Shown piece after piece: positions 10,829 to 23,036 of a stretch of DNA of 64,000 nt. The stretch's first letter is position 1; every line of letters starts with the position of its first letter. A program made the translations under genes and the position numbers. A model generated the notes under the pieces. That model saw only the letters and a program-made list of their open reading frames with translations, made no database searches and was not told where the DNA came from. Location: NCBI GenBank assembly GCA_013054445.1, contig JAAMPI010000045.1, forward strand, positions 1 to 64,000, written 5' to 3'. The stretch comes from Cudoniella acicularis. Lineage: Eukaryota > Ascomycota > Leotiomycetes > Helotiales > Helotiaceae.

Positions 10829-11570
10829 ATGCCTCCACAAACTCCAACACTAACACAAACACTCAGCAGGCATCAAAACCAAATCTTCTCGGGCAGCTCT
10901 CAGAGCCCCTCTTCGGATCTGAAACAGAGAATAATTCGAAGAACAAAACGAAAAGCCCCGAATTGGACGCTATTGAGGAATTATTCGACGCATACAACTC
11001 TATCATTTCTCGATATACTACTGTACCGAAATGTCTCTCGAACGCCATCTCAGACAATGTGTCTATTCCCGAAGATCAGCTTGAAAATCACCCACTACTC
11101 GCCACTCTCATTGAGATCTTGGAATTCTATTGCCATCACTTGTCAAAATATAAATGCGATGAGCTCCAGCCACAAAGCTATTCGCTGATGCCCGAGCGCG
11201 TTCTTTCAAAATACCACCAGACTTCGCCGAGCATAAAAAAAAGTGCGATGACCTCTCCGAGGTTCTGTCTTCTGAGGAACAACTCTCAGCAGCTGTTCAG
11301 GCCGAATTTCCTCATGCACTGTATCGCCACTTTACTGGCATCTCCTTCTCGGCAGTTTCTCCATTTAAGCTTCGCGTCGATTGCGCAAAGTGTCGGAGAA
11401 GGTACCAATTCCAGCCAGGTGATCTCGAGGAAGAGTATCGAGCAGCACTTCAACAATCTGTCAAGAAGAACTATCAATTGTGCGCCTTCAAGTGGCCCTC
11501 TTGTGCGAAGGATTCGTGGCATTTGAAGGCTAAAATCGGGGGTTTGTTGGAGGGTGGTGGTAATCCATGA
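10829..11570 (+). CDS. Hypothetical protein, split over three frames (two apparent 1-nt deletions)
   Basis: ATG at 10829 (MPPQTPTLTQTL...SQSPSSD) opens in one frame. From about 10919 the sense moves to a second frame (ETENNSKNKTKSPELDAIEE...LEFYCHHLSKYKCDE). From about 11162 it moves to a third (APATKLFADARARSFK...GGLLEGGGNP, TGA at 11568-11570). Adding one T (GAT-TCT) near 10918 and one G (GAG-GCT) near 11161 would give one protein of about 247 residues. The last third has paired cysteines (DCAKCRRR..., LCAFKWPSCAKDSWH) that could bind zinc. Family not recognised. The continuous protein-like composition across all three frames is the evidence for a single gene. Confidence 0.6.
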
Positions 11571-11897
11571 GATTACGGTAATGATATTAGAATATGAGAG
11601 AAGGGGGGGGTGTTTGGGGCTGGGGACAAAAGAAGAAAAGAACAAGTAGAGCTGTTAGTAGCGTTTGGCGTTTAGATTGATGCGAGTCTTCCTCGGATGC
11701 TTTGATGAATTCGATCGGTCGTTTAGCTCCTGAGCTTTGTGGCTTCATGAAGTGATTGGTCCTCAAGGGTGGCTGTGCAGAAAATGTTCAGGGAGTCTAC
11801 GTCAGGCTTCCGCCATTTTTTTTCGCATTTGTTTTTCGCATTCGTTTCATTTCAGCGTCTGATTTTCGTGTTGCGAATCTGCTTCCGACAAGACACC
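11571..11897. other. Short intergenic region
   Basis: T-rich leader before the ATG at 11898. An in-frame upstream start at 11769 exists but would only add a Phe-rich, unlikely N-terminus. Confidence 0.4.
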
Positions 11898-13298
11898 ATG
11901 GAAACCACACGCAAATCTAGATTCGCAGTCGGGAAACTTCCCGTCGAGGCAATACAGGCAATTCTCAGCTCCGCCTCATCCATTCCCTCTCTCATCTCAC
12001 TCGCTCTTTCCTGCACCAGTTTTTACCGCGCCTTACTGGGCGCACAAGCGCTCATCACACTCAATGTCCTTGAGAATGAAGTGGGAGAAGGCGCCTTACA
12101 GCAGGCCATTTTGGCTATGCGCGCATCGAAAATGAAAAAGCACAAGCCGAGGGATATCCGATATTTTGTTCGAAAAAACATCACATTTCCGGAACAATAC
12201 AAGACTAATACTCAGATATCGATATTGGACGCCCTTTTTATCAGTAAATTGGATCAACATGTTACTTATTTTGCTCATGATTTTGTATCAAAAGCGTTAG
12301 CTTATATGCCGTCTCAAACCCTTAGTGCGGAAGATTTAAAGCCGCCTTCAAGAACGGAAATCAATCGCATAAAAGGGGCACTCTATTTCTTCGAGTTATA
12401 TTGCAATCTATTTCGCACCCCTGACACAAGCCCAGATCTTCAAAGAGAGATATTCTTTTCAAAATTTTGCGCTTGGGAGAATGAACAACTGGCTACAATT
12501 CGGGAATATCTTCTTCGGATCATTACCCCTGGTAAGCCTTGAAAAATACCTTCGCAAATATATTGAGACTGATAACGTAAAGCATTTGATGACGTTGCAG
12601 CCCATGATGTCATCTGGGGTTCGATGCAAGTCAAGTTTGCTCGCCATGACACCGGCACATGGATGGGCTTCACAGAGCCAATTCTTGCCCGAGGACTGGC
12701 ATATCTCCACCGCGTCGCTCTGGCAAACACGTATGAAGAGCGGTATGCCGCTCTAGAGCCCAGATATCCCAGGCAAAGCCAGCAGCATCTTCTGGTCTCT
12801 TTGATGCAGAGTAACGCGTGGGAGACATGTAGGTACCCACAAGTTCGTAACAAAATGTACGACGGAATACATCTGGAGCATTTCAGCAAGGAAATGGAAG
12901 ATATACTTCTTAGATTACCGTTATCCAAGGATCCAGATACAGGTCCACGAGAGGCTTGGTACTGGGCTCACCAGAGGCAAGTGTTCTCTGAATTTGTGGC
13001 TAGCAAACTGTTTCGTAAGGAGCGGGAGTGGGGTTATGTTCTATGGGATTTTACTCGGCTGGAGAAAGCCGGGATTTTCCAGAAGGAGTGGGAAGAAACC
13101 GAGATGGAACAACCTGCTCCAGATAACACTTGGAGGGAATCTTGTCTTAAAAGATTTCGGATAGGGAGGGCTGGAGGAACGGGTTGGTGGAGTGCTGATG
13201 ATGAAAGTAAAGTTGTTTGGCACACGGGTCAGCCTCCTCGATGGAGCAAGTGTGATCGGACGCATGGAAATTGCCAGCCACCAGAAAATATAGGTTGA
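11898..13298 (+). CDS. F-box-like protein
   Basis: Exons 11898-12531 and 12601-13298 around a 69 nt intron (GTAAGC...TTGCAG, branch-like CTGATAAC). Product 443 residues. The N-terminus (VGKLPVEAIQAILSSASSIP ... SLALSCTSFYRAL) fits an F-box: LP-x-E followed by hydrophobic helices and a conserved S/T-C. F-box proteins bind Skp1 and bring targets to an SCF ubiquitin ligase. The rest is helical with many Trp and charged residues and no recognisable repeats. The start at 11898 was chosen because GACACCATGG is a strong context and the F-box follows directly. Confidence is high for the gene, moderate for the F-box name. Confidence 0.78.
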
Positions 13299-13391
13299 AG
13301 GTAAGGTCAAAGTATGCCATTCTTTTAGAGCCGATACCTTCTTTGGTATATTCCACGATCTGTACCTGACTATTTATACAGAAATCCACGT

Positions 13392-13817
13392 CTACAAAAT
13401 TAACAACGACGACCCAAAAAGCATGCCCATAATCCCAATCCCAAACCAACTCAAACCCCCACCATACCCACAACTCGCCGTACTCCTTGCACTTTTGTTG
13501 CTCTCACACCCAACAGGACTTGTACTTTGATTTCCCACCACACCCAAAATACATCTCCCGAGCGTCGTCCCATCCAGATCTTGGCTTGTTGGCGCGGTAT
13601 AATTCGGGATATTGCAGACTTGGAAACAGTAGCCATCATTCAAACTATAGCTATTGACAGGATTATTGGGGCCGCAGCAGTTGCTAATTGCCGAAAAATT
13701 CGCCTGTGAGAGGTTGCCAGGTATTGCCCAGGCACAGGCGTTTATTGAATTGCCGCCGGAGAAGGATGGTTGGCCTAGGCACGGTGAGGTTGGTGGTGAA
13801 CTGAAGTTATTTGCCAT
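13392..13817 (-). CDS. Small Cys-rich protein with C-terminal hydrophobic tail
   Basis: Uninterrupted 141-residue frame, convergent with the F-box-like gene. Eight or nine Cys are spread through the first 115 residues (including ISNCCGPNN and YCFQVCNIPN), with several N-glycosylation sites and a strongly hydrophobic last 20 residues (WFGIGIMGMLFGSSLLIL), like a GPI-anchor signal or tail anchor. No standard signal peptide is visible at MANNFSSPPTSP, so either an upstream exon is missed or export is unconventional. Family unknown. Confidence 0.6.
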   Translation of the reverse strand: MANNFSSPPTSPCLGQPSFSGGNSINACAWAIPGNLSQANFSAISNCCGPNNPVNSYSLNDGYCFQVCNIPNYTAPTSQDLDGTTLGRCILGVVGNQSTSPVGCESNKSARSTASCGYGGGLSWFGIGIMGMLFGSSLLIL

Positions 13818-15692
13818 CTCTTATTGTTTCTTTGACTTTACGGGGAGAATCAGGTGAGTGCGGAGGTGAAGAGCAAAAATATTGGTGTTGTGTTATTTTA
13901 TGTTGCTGCAAAGCGGGACAGGTGTTTATAATAAAAGGGCGACCGAGGAATGCAATACGTAAGTTGAAAGATCATATCATCACATGGTGGGTAAAATACC
14001 AATTATCTGTAATTCATAATGAGGCAGTGAGTCGATCTCATTTTCTCATTGGGGAAAGCTGACACTACAGCCTGGAAGTACGTATATTCAGGATCTCATT
14101 ATGTCAATTGCCATACTTACTAAGCCTGACTCGATCCAACGAAACTTCTCATTCGCTAATTCGTATCGCCAGCAAATATTTTATTTCAGATATTCTTAAA
14201 GTTATTGCCTTACTGGCCATAAATTGCAACCCTTATCACAGAACTTATATATCCATCTCGCAGATCTGCAGCTTGGTTCAAGTTAGCCAACAAAGAATAC
14301 GGAGGGCAAAGGGCGTCCCATCATGTGAGCTATCTCAAGAACCTAAAACCTAAAGACAAGCAATTGCTTTTCAGTTGACAACAACGATGTCAAACTTAAT
14401 AGTCCGTATACGTGTTGCTCTTTTTGGAGCTGCCGTAGTTTCGAGATCTATTATTTGCAACGTCGAAATTGGGAAGTCCAACGATGAATAAAACTAGATT
14501 CAGAAAAATAATAACATGATAACCATTCGTGGTTTATATATCTATGAGGGGTAACAGAAGATATTTTCTGTCGAAATGACTATAAATCTGTTTGTGGTCT
14601 TTGTCGACAAAAAGTGTCTCTAAAGCCATGCCCGAACCCCCGAGAAAATACAGAACCGCCGGAATCTCTCAGATTGACAGCACTCAAAACAACACAAAGA
14701 TTGGCAGAAGCATTCCAAAATATAAGGACTCAAACCAATGGTGATCCATAAGCATGGAATCAAATCCGCTTTGGATTATAAATTTCAAATCAAGTGTGTC
14801 TGAAAATAAACCTTGTGTCAGGTTGACATCGAAATCTCAGCGAATGCCTTATATCAGCAAGGCCGAAGTAATTGCTCCTCTAGAGCCTCATTTTTATGTC
14901 ACGAGTTGTCTGGAAATCTCAGATGAAAAAGGAAACAATTTGAGGCTGTGGTGTCACCTCAACCCCACCTCCACACCTCCTCGAAGAAGTTGCACGGAAT
15001 TGTACTCCAACGGAGATCACTCCGAATGAACACCAACTCGAAAAGCTTTGCCACTTGCTAAGCTTCCAAAAACAGATAAATAATTGTGCTAGACTACTTC
15101 TTCCCCACGTACAGCCTCAATCTGACCTTTGAAGTGTTGTCCTCTGATTTCGATTCTCATCCGCCTCACTGTCTCAAGTTGCCAATATTATCGGGCCTCC
15201 TCATTGGCTCCATTGGAAAGCCCAATTGTGACTCTTTAGAGTATTTTATGCGCAGTGCATAATCAAGCCTATGTTCTACCCTCAACCACGTGCTCAATAC
15301 GGCCCAGCCCTTCTGAACAGAACTCTGCGAATCGAAAACTGCAAATTCTCGCTTAGCCCCTGAGACACGGGTGAGGGGGAACATAGCCTCCCATATATCG
15401 GTGTGAAGATGCAGGTGAAAATAGCTCATTCTGCATAAAAATGGGGCTCAAATTTTTTGGGGGCCTTTCGCCGATGTGGCAATCGTAAGCCGCCTGATTC
15501 AAGGCGGACAGCAGCCTTCTTTCATAAGAGACTGTGTGCTGCAGGTGCCACATTTATTTTTAAGTTTCAATCTTTTATTGTTCTCTTTTAAGTTTTGCAT
15601 AAATCATCTGTTTTCAATTATCAGTGTCACGGCAATGGGGTTTCGAGTTGATAAACTAGATTTCACGACTGCATAGTTTACAACACTTCACG
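13818..15692. other. Long intergenic region, no gene supported
   Basis: About 1.9 kb. Only short frames of random composition on both strands. No tRNA, hairpin array or repeat recognised. Confidence 0.45.
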
Positions 15693-17311
15693 ATGTACAA
15701 ACATCAGCAGCTTAGCCTCATATTTTTGACGCCTCTTTTCATTGACGCCATCATTAGCACTGTTGTCCATGTACCAGAACAGCCTCGCTTCGAAGAATTA
15801 AGACCGTTGGATTTGCGAGAGTACCAGCCTTCAGCGTTTACACCCAGAGCACTGAGCAACTCAACCGTTTTCTCTCCCCGAGATGCAGAACAGTTATTAT
15901 GGGGAAGTCCAGATGGCAAGCAACCTTCGCTTTCCCAAAATAATACCAAACTAACACTCTACAGGTCAAAGTAACTACACCTACGCAAGCCTGATATTAG
16001 AGACACCAACGAGCGAGAAAATCTTGTACCTCGATCGCTTTATCCCTTTACTGTCCAACGTCACCTGCGGCGCACAAACAATCTTGACATTCAAAGACGC
16101 CGCCAGTTTCTCCGCCGCATCAAAAGCATGGCAATGGGTCAACGCAAACGCAACCCAGAACTTCATTTTCATCGGCGATGATCCCTCTTGCGGCGAATCT
16201 GCAACGAGGAATATATATTACATCAACAATATGGCCAGCTTCCCTCAAAACTTAACAACATACCTCTACGGCACGGAGTCATCCCTCAGCACCCTCAACA
16301 ACACCATGACCATCACGCATGGAACGGCAATCCTGCCCAGCAAGCGAAGTATCGGCGATATTGATTTCACCCCTTCCGTCACCATCCCAGTTGGAACGAT
16401 AATCAATCTTTTCAACGGGATCTGGGATCTCGCCGATGCCACAAGTGTTGAATCAGCGGAGCTGAACTGCAACCCGTGCGGTGTAGCCGGCTCACTGGTC
16501 ATCTCCTCGCGCTTCGTCATCAACCTTTCCAAGCTGAAAGAAGCTTCTCTAACACTGACACCTCAAGATCTTTCTATAGGTCTGGTAGGACAACTAAACA
16601 TGCATGGTGCTATGCCGCCACTTCCAATATCATGGAGTCAGACCAAGCAGTTTGGGATTCCCGACTTGGGATTCACGATCAAGGATGTAGCGACCCTCGG
16701 ATTGATAGCAACTGCTGGTTATGGTGCAACGGTAAAATCTCTCAGCGGAACAACAAATGTTACATTCGGAGCGGCGTTAGCAATTCCTTCTGACGCATCG
16801 TTTAGATTAGATTTGTTGGCAAAGGATGTCGTTTCTCACACTTCTTGGGAACCGATAACTACCGAGCAGCCGTTTAGTCTTTCAATGGTAAGAGATATGG
16901 ATGTGTCGGTCTTCACGAATGTTGGGCTTGGGCTTACGGCTAGTATTTTCGGCCGCGGCGCTGAGGCGGGACTCCAGTTGACGACGCCGTCTGTTGATTT
17001 CAATACTGTGGCGGAGGTAAATGGGAAGGATGTGCCGTGTGGAGGGAAGGATGGAGTTCAGATTAGTGGGACGATCGGGACTACATTATCGTTTGAGATG
17101 GAGATGAATGGGGCGTTTAGTGGTTGTGTGCCGATTAAAAGAGACCTGAGCGCGGCGGGAGGAAGGGAAGAGAAGCGGGACGTTGGAGGAGGGGTTTGTA
17201 AGACGCTGGCGGTAAGTGGAATACCTTCAAAGAACTGCAAATTATATACTAACATCTTTTTAGGAGAAAGATTCGCAGTTGTTCAGCAAGAAGTGTGTCT
17301 CTGTTCCTTGA
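15693..17311 (+). CDS. Secreted glycoprotein, DUF7029/DUF7223-like, with a GC-AG intron
   Basis: Three exons: 15693-15915, 15965-17211, 17264-17311; 505 residues. Intron 1 (49 nt) starts with GC rather than GT: ATG|GCAAGC ... CTAACACTCTACAG. It joins LLWGSPDG to QSNYTYASLILETP in frame and keeps a canonical branch site. Intron 2 is GTAAGT...TTTTAG and gives the end CKTLAEKDSQLFSKKC. Features: signal peptide (LSLIFLTPLFIDAI), a domain with AWQWVNANATQNFIFIGDDPSCG, then a beta-rich second domain beginning ELNCNPCGVAGSLVISSR, and many N-glycosylation sites. The two-domain pattern resembles fungal secreted proteins annotated DUF7029 plus DUF7223; that match is from memory and tentative. Function unknown. 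Confidence 0.8.
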
Positions 17312-18545
17312 TCAGCTTATGGGCTATGCTAAACGATTACGAAAATTTCCTCGATGGGAGGAATTTGATGGGAGTGTGTAATGATAATTTTATGAATCGC
17401 CTGTTACGAGCCCCAAGCCATGAAAATGGCAAATGTCAAGAGAACATTTACATCACCTTTTCTTTTAAGTAGTGTGAGAGTTTGAAAGCTCAACACTTCA
17501 AGAAGAAAAGCCAGCACATCAATAAGGAATACTATCAAGAGAAAAAACAGAACAAAACATCATCTCCTCTCGCACCTCTTTCTGCCGTTTTGTAATTTCT
17601 TAAACTTAGCAGTGATTTAGTAATTTTCAAGTATGCTACCCCAGTTCGCAATAACTGCCACCTTTCGTAAGATTTAGCTTGGGTACCAAAAACAGTATAT
17701 ACTTTTTTTTGTGAACTAAAATAAGGAACTAAAAATATCTAGTGATTAAGAACAGCATGGACGATGGCTATTTTCCAGCAACCCAGGGAATGTTGCGCCG
17801 AATTCTAGCACAAATTATACAGACTTAGGCAGGGGTACTTCTTAAACAATTGGCTTCTAAAAATTCGATTTGTTTAAGAAGAGCTCGATCCCACCAAAGC
17901 AATATAAATCGACCACTTACAAGCCTTTAACAAATGTGCCAACTACCACGTGAACCCTCGCATGGCTGACTCAAACCAGCCAAGTTCTCGATGACACTCG
18001 TGTAGCTTCCCCGCACACTGCCCCACCACCCACAGCCACCATCCACTCTCTCTCTTTCCCTCACGAATCAAACCCTCTCAATTTCGCAATAGATTCTCCA
18101 TCGCAACGTTCCAAAAAAAGAGAAGGAGATCAGAAGTATTCATCGCTACACAATTCGTACTCGTACTCGTTAGGGCCTAGTGAATCACTCGAGCGGGAGA
18201 TGCACAGCGCTAAGATTGGCACTTCCGGTATGTAGCGAGTAAGTTTATTATTGGTGATATTTTTGTTGCAAGCATAGGGTAAGACAGATTGTAGGGTTTG
18301 GCGATGCGAGACGGCTACGGTACGGCAGTGACCAAAACAGCAATGTTGCGAGGATTCCCCCTCCATCGCGAAACAAATGACGTTCCCGCTACCCTCCCTG
18401 ACTTCATATCTGATCACAAGAAACCTCGGTCCTCCCTTGCTCAAAACAACTCACCCTCTCTGCATTCAAACTTTCTACCATTTTATTCTGTCTACTCTTT
18501 TCGAGCAAAATCTTCAAGCGCTTGATAGAGAGACACCTTATAAAG
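17312..18545. other. Intergenic region
   Basis: About 1.2 kb between same-strand genes; no supportable gene. Pyrimidine-rich around 18000-18060. Presumably the P450 promoter. Confidence 0.4.
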
Positions 18546-20295
18546 ATGACGATAGCGAAAGATATCCCCCTCCTATGGCTGATAGCCCTCCCTTCAACGA
18601 CGCTATGTGCGATCAACATCGCTTTCTTCCCATAACTATTCCCTGAAACACCACTCTCGAAACTGTTCCTCGTGATTTCGAGTATTAATTTTGGGATATG
18701 GAGTATCTGGGCAGTATTCGTATACCCGGCGTTTTTCAGTCCTTTGAGGCATCTTCCTGGTCCCAAGGTACAATCCATCAAGTCCCACCGAATAAATGAA
18801 AAGAACGGATAAAGAACTGACAATGATATAGGGTGGAATGCCATTACTTCGCTACGGCACAGCAGCCTTCGAGCGCCCAGCAGGCCAAGCATTCCTAAAA
18901 TGGATGACCACAATCCCCAACGACGGGTTGCTCCAAATCCCCGGCTTCTTCAACTCGCGCGCCATTCTACCCACAAACCCGGAAACCCTAGCTGAAATCC
19001 TCGTTCACAAGAACTATGATTGGGAGAAACCTTCCGAACTGATTTCTTTCCTTCGCTTGGTCTTGGGCGACGGCTTGATTTTGACGGAAGGAGAAGAGCA
19101 TAAGTTTCAGAGGAAGCATATCTCGCCTGCATTCAGTTTCAGACACATAAGGGAGTTGATACCCGTGTTTTGGGGGAAGAGTGTCGAGTTGAGAGATGGC
19201 GTTGAGTGTGAGATGCGGGAGAACGAGGGGGGTGTTGTAGAGGTGAATCATTGGGCGAATAAAGGGACGCTGGATATCATCGGCGTTGCTGGGCTTGGTC
19301 GGGATTTTCGAGCGTTGGCGCACGCTGATGATCCTTTAGTGAAGAACTATGAGGAGATTTTGGAGCCGACGAAGGAAAAACTGGTATTTTTCGTCTGCAA
19401 TATATTGTTTGGGAGGAGGCTGGTGTCGATATTGCCCTGGAAGTTGAATGATAGGCTGAAGGAGACGACGGTGGATTTGAGGAGGTTTTGCTATCAGCTT
19501 GTGAGGGAGAAGAAGGATTTGATTGAGAAGCACGGGGAGGAGCAGTTGGATATTTTGTCGCTGCTTATTAAGTCAAATTGTTTTAGTGATGATGTGATGG
19601 TGGATCAGTTGTTGACGTTCATTGCGGCTGGGTAAGTAAAGTCATCTCCTCAGATGAACATTGCTGACGGGCGCAATAGCCACGAAACGACATCCTCCAC
19701 TTTCACCTGGGCAACCTACCTCCTTGCCAAACATCCTGAAATCCAAACACGCCTTCGTGATGAAATCCGCTCTCAGCTCCCCTCTCCATCATCTCCAGAT
19801 CCAGAGATTGATATTGCCACTGTGCTTGAATCCCTCCCATATCTCCACGCAGTCTGCTACGAGACGATTCGCCTTTATCCCGCGGTGCCGGTAACGATTC
19901 GTATTGCAGTCCGCGATACCAACATTGCGGGTACTCCGATACCCAAAGGAACGCGACTTCAGCTTGCTCCTTGGGCCATCAATCGCTCACCGGAAATATG
20001 GGGCGAGGATGCAGAGGAATTGAAACCCGAAAGATGGATTGATGAGGATGGACACGCGAACAACACTGGTGGAGTGTTGAGTAATTATAGTAACTTGACG
20101 TTCTTGCACGGGGCGAGGAGTTGTATCGGGGAGAAGTTTGCGAAGAGCGAGTTGAAAGCTCTTGTGGCTGTGTTTTGTGGAAGTTTCGAGATGGAGATGG
20201 CGGATTTGAGTGAGGTTGCAGAACCCGCGGGGGTGATTACCACGAAACCGAAGAATGGCATGAGGCTAAGGCTGAAGAGAGTGGACGGCTGGTGA
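18546..20295 (+). CDS. Cytochrome P450 with a nonsense codon in the membrane anchor
   Basis: Haem monooxygenase anchored in the ER. Exons 18546-18767, 18832-19631, 19680-20295; introns of 64 and 48 nt; 545 codons. P450 marks: proline hinge PLRHLPGPK at the end of exon 1, I-helix AAGHETTS made by splicing exons 2 and 3, ExxR in ETIRLYP (about 402-405), PERW, and haem loop FLHGARSCIG with Cys at about 489. Exon 1 reads MTIAKDIPLLWLIALPSTTL..., then a TAA at 18633-18635 (codon 30), then continues in the same frame through LFPETPLSKLF to the hinge. No ATG lies between the stop and exon 2, and no splice option removes it. Either the gene is dead or truncated (next in-frame Met at 18838, no anchor), or the base is wrong. 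The catalytic core is intact. Confidence 0.85.
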
Positions 20296-21758
20296 ATATT
20301 GGGAGTTTTACGATCGGAGTTCCTTGAGCGCGGTCATTTTGGATGATACAATATGTGTAATGCGTGACGAAATATAATATGAATAGATAGGACACGGGTA
20401 GAAAACGGTTTCAGGGTTTGAGAAAATAAATAGACGATCATACGAACATCTAAAAAGTATGATCAACATTCGAGTTTCAGTTATTACGCCCAGAATGCAG
20501 AGGATAGAAACTGGGTACAAGGAAGCTGAATCAAGACAGCTGAAAACTGGATCAGTATCAACCAATTCAAAGTCAGGTGTCACAAGCTGATACCGGAAGA
20601 TGTTTCACGTAGCACTTGCCAGCCTGCAAGTCGCAGCAAGAAAAACACCCGAAATGAACGAACACTAGTTCCAAGTAGCAACACTGTTGGTCTCCAAAGA
20701 ACGCCACATGCGGGAAATACTTCGAGATTCCGAAATGCGCATCGAATTGCACATGTCTACGAATGAGGTTTTCGGCATAGGTAGTCTGAGTGAGACCTAA
20801 AAACGCCCAAACTCAAAATTCCCCCACTCCAAGATATCTGGAGTTCCCGCTCCCCTTTATGACTCTGGGACAAAGGTGTGGTAGGCTCCAGAAAAGGGGG
20901 ATCTCACCAAGTCAGTCACGTGCGCTTAATTTTTCTCGCCGTCGCCACCGTGATTGGCTGCGACGGAGATTGGTCGGCTCAAGGCATGGACCGGCTTCTC
21001 TCAGGCGGGGTCCCTGTCAACCACTCGGCGACCAAAGACTCGGATCTGGAGGCCAAAGTGGCGCAGATGCGGGGAGACACCGGGGGATCAACACCTTGGC
21101 TCTCCGCAACTGTTGGTCGGCTTTAGCCAAATGCGTAAGGTACCCCCGAGATGCCTCGGTAGCGTGACCGTCATCTTACGCCAATCTTGCCCTCCTTTTT
21201 TCTGGCATCTGATCCAAAACGATGTGGCGCGAGAGACATTGCTCGATGAGGCGGTGTCGTCGTAGGATCGTGAATGGTTTTTGGGAGTCTCAAAGGAAAG
21301 TCGAATTGTCTGGATTTGTTTCAGTCACCTCGATTTAAGCCTGAAGACCCTTTTCCTGCGTGGCAAGGTTATCTGCAGCCCTTCCTGTAGCTTTGTTTTC
21401 TCGGTATTGCAACACCGTGCTTCAAGTAGTACCGATGGCAGCATCCCAGTTAGACTGCAATGGCACTCCTCATTTGGTTATTTCGGAATCACATGTTGAA
21501 CTCGGAGATGTTACCCTAGTCGGTTTGCCATCAGTCAACTTCCTCCCCACCTTTCTGTTTACCCTTGCGTCTTAAAACTTTTTCGGTCGTCTCCATCTTT
21601 TTGATATCAACTCCATGATCCGCACCCCAGAGTCCCCACAATCGCATCTGCTCTCATCTTAATTTTTTCGTTTGGAGATTATACGTCTGGGACGTAGACA
21701 AGATACTTCTTCTCATACGATTCTTGTTGTTTGTTGTGCTCCTATATACATCTTCACG
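20296..21758. other. Intergenic region, GC-rich in part
   Basis: About 1.45 kb. The 20870-21130 part is GC-rich with several ATTGGNY/CCAAT-like elements. A 125-codon plus-strand frame at 20790 has Arg-rich, repeat-like composition and is not accepted as a gene. Probably the promoter and 5' leader of the gene at 21759. Confidence 0.4.
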
Positions 21759-23036
21759 ATGGCGGATTTTGTGACGCACAATAATGGTTCGACCGGCTCG
21801 ACAGACGACAAAAAGTACGAGGCCGAGCAGATCGAGCAGCAAGAGGTCTCGGCGCCGACGTATGGGAAAGGGCAAAAGTTCAAGAGACATTGCGCGCGGT
21901 TCTGGTGGCTTCATCTCTTGATTTTCTGCATCTCCTTCTTGATCATCGCGCTTTGCTTGTAGGTATTCCCGAGAAATCCGACAGGTTGTATTGAAGCCCG
22001 AACTAACCTTTTCGTCCAGAGTTTATGTCGCTATGCCCAAAATTGCTCAGAAAGGTGTCGATGAATCTTCTCTCGAGGTTACGGAATTGAAGTTTCTGAA
22101 TCCATCGGACACCTCGATCACCTTGACGCAAAACGCTATCCTCCACAGCCCGAGCATTTATACACCAACACTGGACCCCTTCGTTGCGGGTTCGTATCTG
22201 GTTACAAATGGCACTTTCGGCCCAGCGCCAATGGTGTACATCAACATGCCTAGTATTCATGCTTTACACCCATCGTCCACCGCTAGTGTCGTAGAAACTC
22301 TGCCCATCAACAACATCGACCAGCTTACTGAGTATGCAACCCAAGTCATTGCCAACGAATATGTGACGACTGCTTTGACGGGCAAAACGACACTTCACGA
22401 GGGAAAACTTCCCACAACAACCGTCAACTACAATTCCTCCTTCACTTATAAAGGTGTGTCGCATGATGCTTTGGCCATTCTGCCATCTGTTGCTAACATC
22501 AGCAGGTCTCAATGGACTGGCAGGCTTCAATATCACGAACGTCAAGATAAACCTCACCAACACTGACCCAACGACGCCTAATGTCCAGGGTTCCGCCTAC
22601 ATTCCCAATCCATCGGTGATGACAATCGAGCTTGTAAGTTTCTTGCTGCTTTCATTCCCGACATACCGCTGATGAAAAACAACAGGGCAACGTTACCCTC
22701 TCCATATCAACCGCAAAGGTTGGTGTCGTCGGAACGGGATACATTGAAAATATGACCCTTGTCCCAGGAAACAACACTCTTCCAATGACCGCAATCTTGA
22801 ATCAGACTTTGATATTAGCCAGCACGGATACCACAACAGGCATTGCTGTTTTGGAGATCACTGGCCAGAGTTGCGTCTATAATGGCGTCCATTTGACGTA
22901 TTATGTGAGAGATACATGGAAATGGAGCCTCAAAGAAATGTGCTGACTTTTGAAATAGGAGAAAGCTTTAAGCCAGAATGTGCTGACCTTATCGATGAAC
23001 GTGCTCCGAGTCATAGCAGACAGTACCACAACGTAA
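21759..23036 (+). CDS. DUF3712 family membrane protein
   Basis: Five exons: 21759-21958, 22020-22453, 22506-22633, 22686-22904, 22959-23036; introns 61, 52, 52, 54 nt, all GT-AG; 352 residues. A short acidic cytoplasmic N-terminus is followed by one transmembrane helix (WWLHLLIFCISFLIIALCL, about 49-67) and a long extracytoplasmic beta-rich domain. Typical family phrases: VTELKFLNPSDTSITLTQNA, DQLTEYATQVIANEYVTTAL, LTGKTTLHEGKL, VNYNSSFTYKGLNGL. DUF3712 proteins are common in ascomycetes; their biochemical role is not established. Each junction restores these phrases, so the model is firm. Confidence 0.92.

Noticed and set aside
14270..14300. GGTTCAA-like stretch considered as a tRNA T-arm
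   Set aside because: No matching acceptor stem, D-arm or anticodon arm upstream.
20790..21167. 125-codon plus-strand frame in GC-rich sequence
   Set aside because: Arg/Gly-rich, repeat-like composition typical of GC-rich antisense frames; no motif; lies in the probable promoter of the DUF3712 gene.
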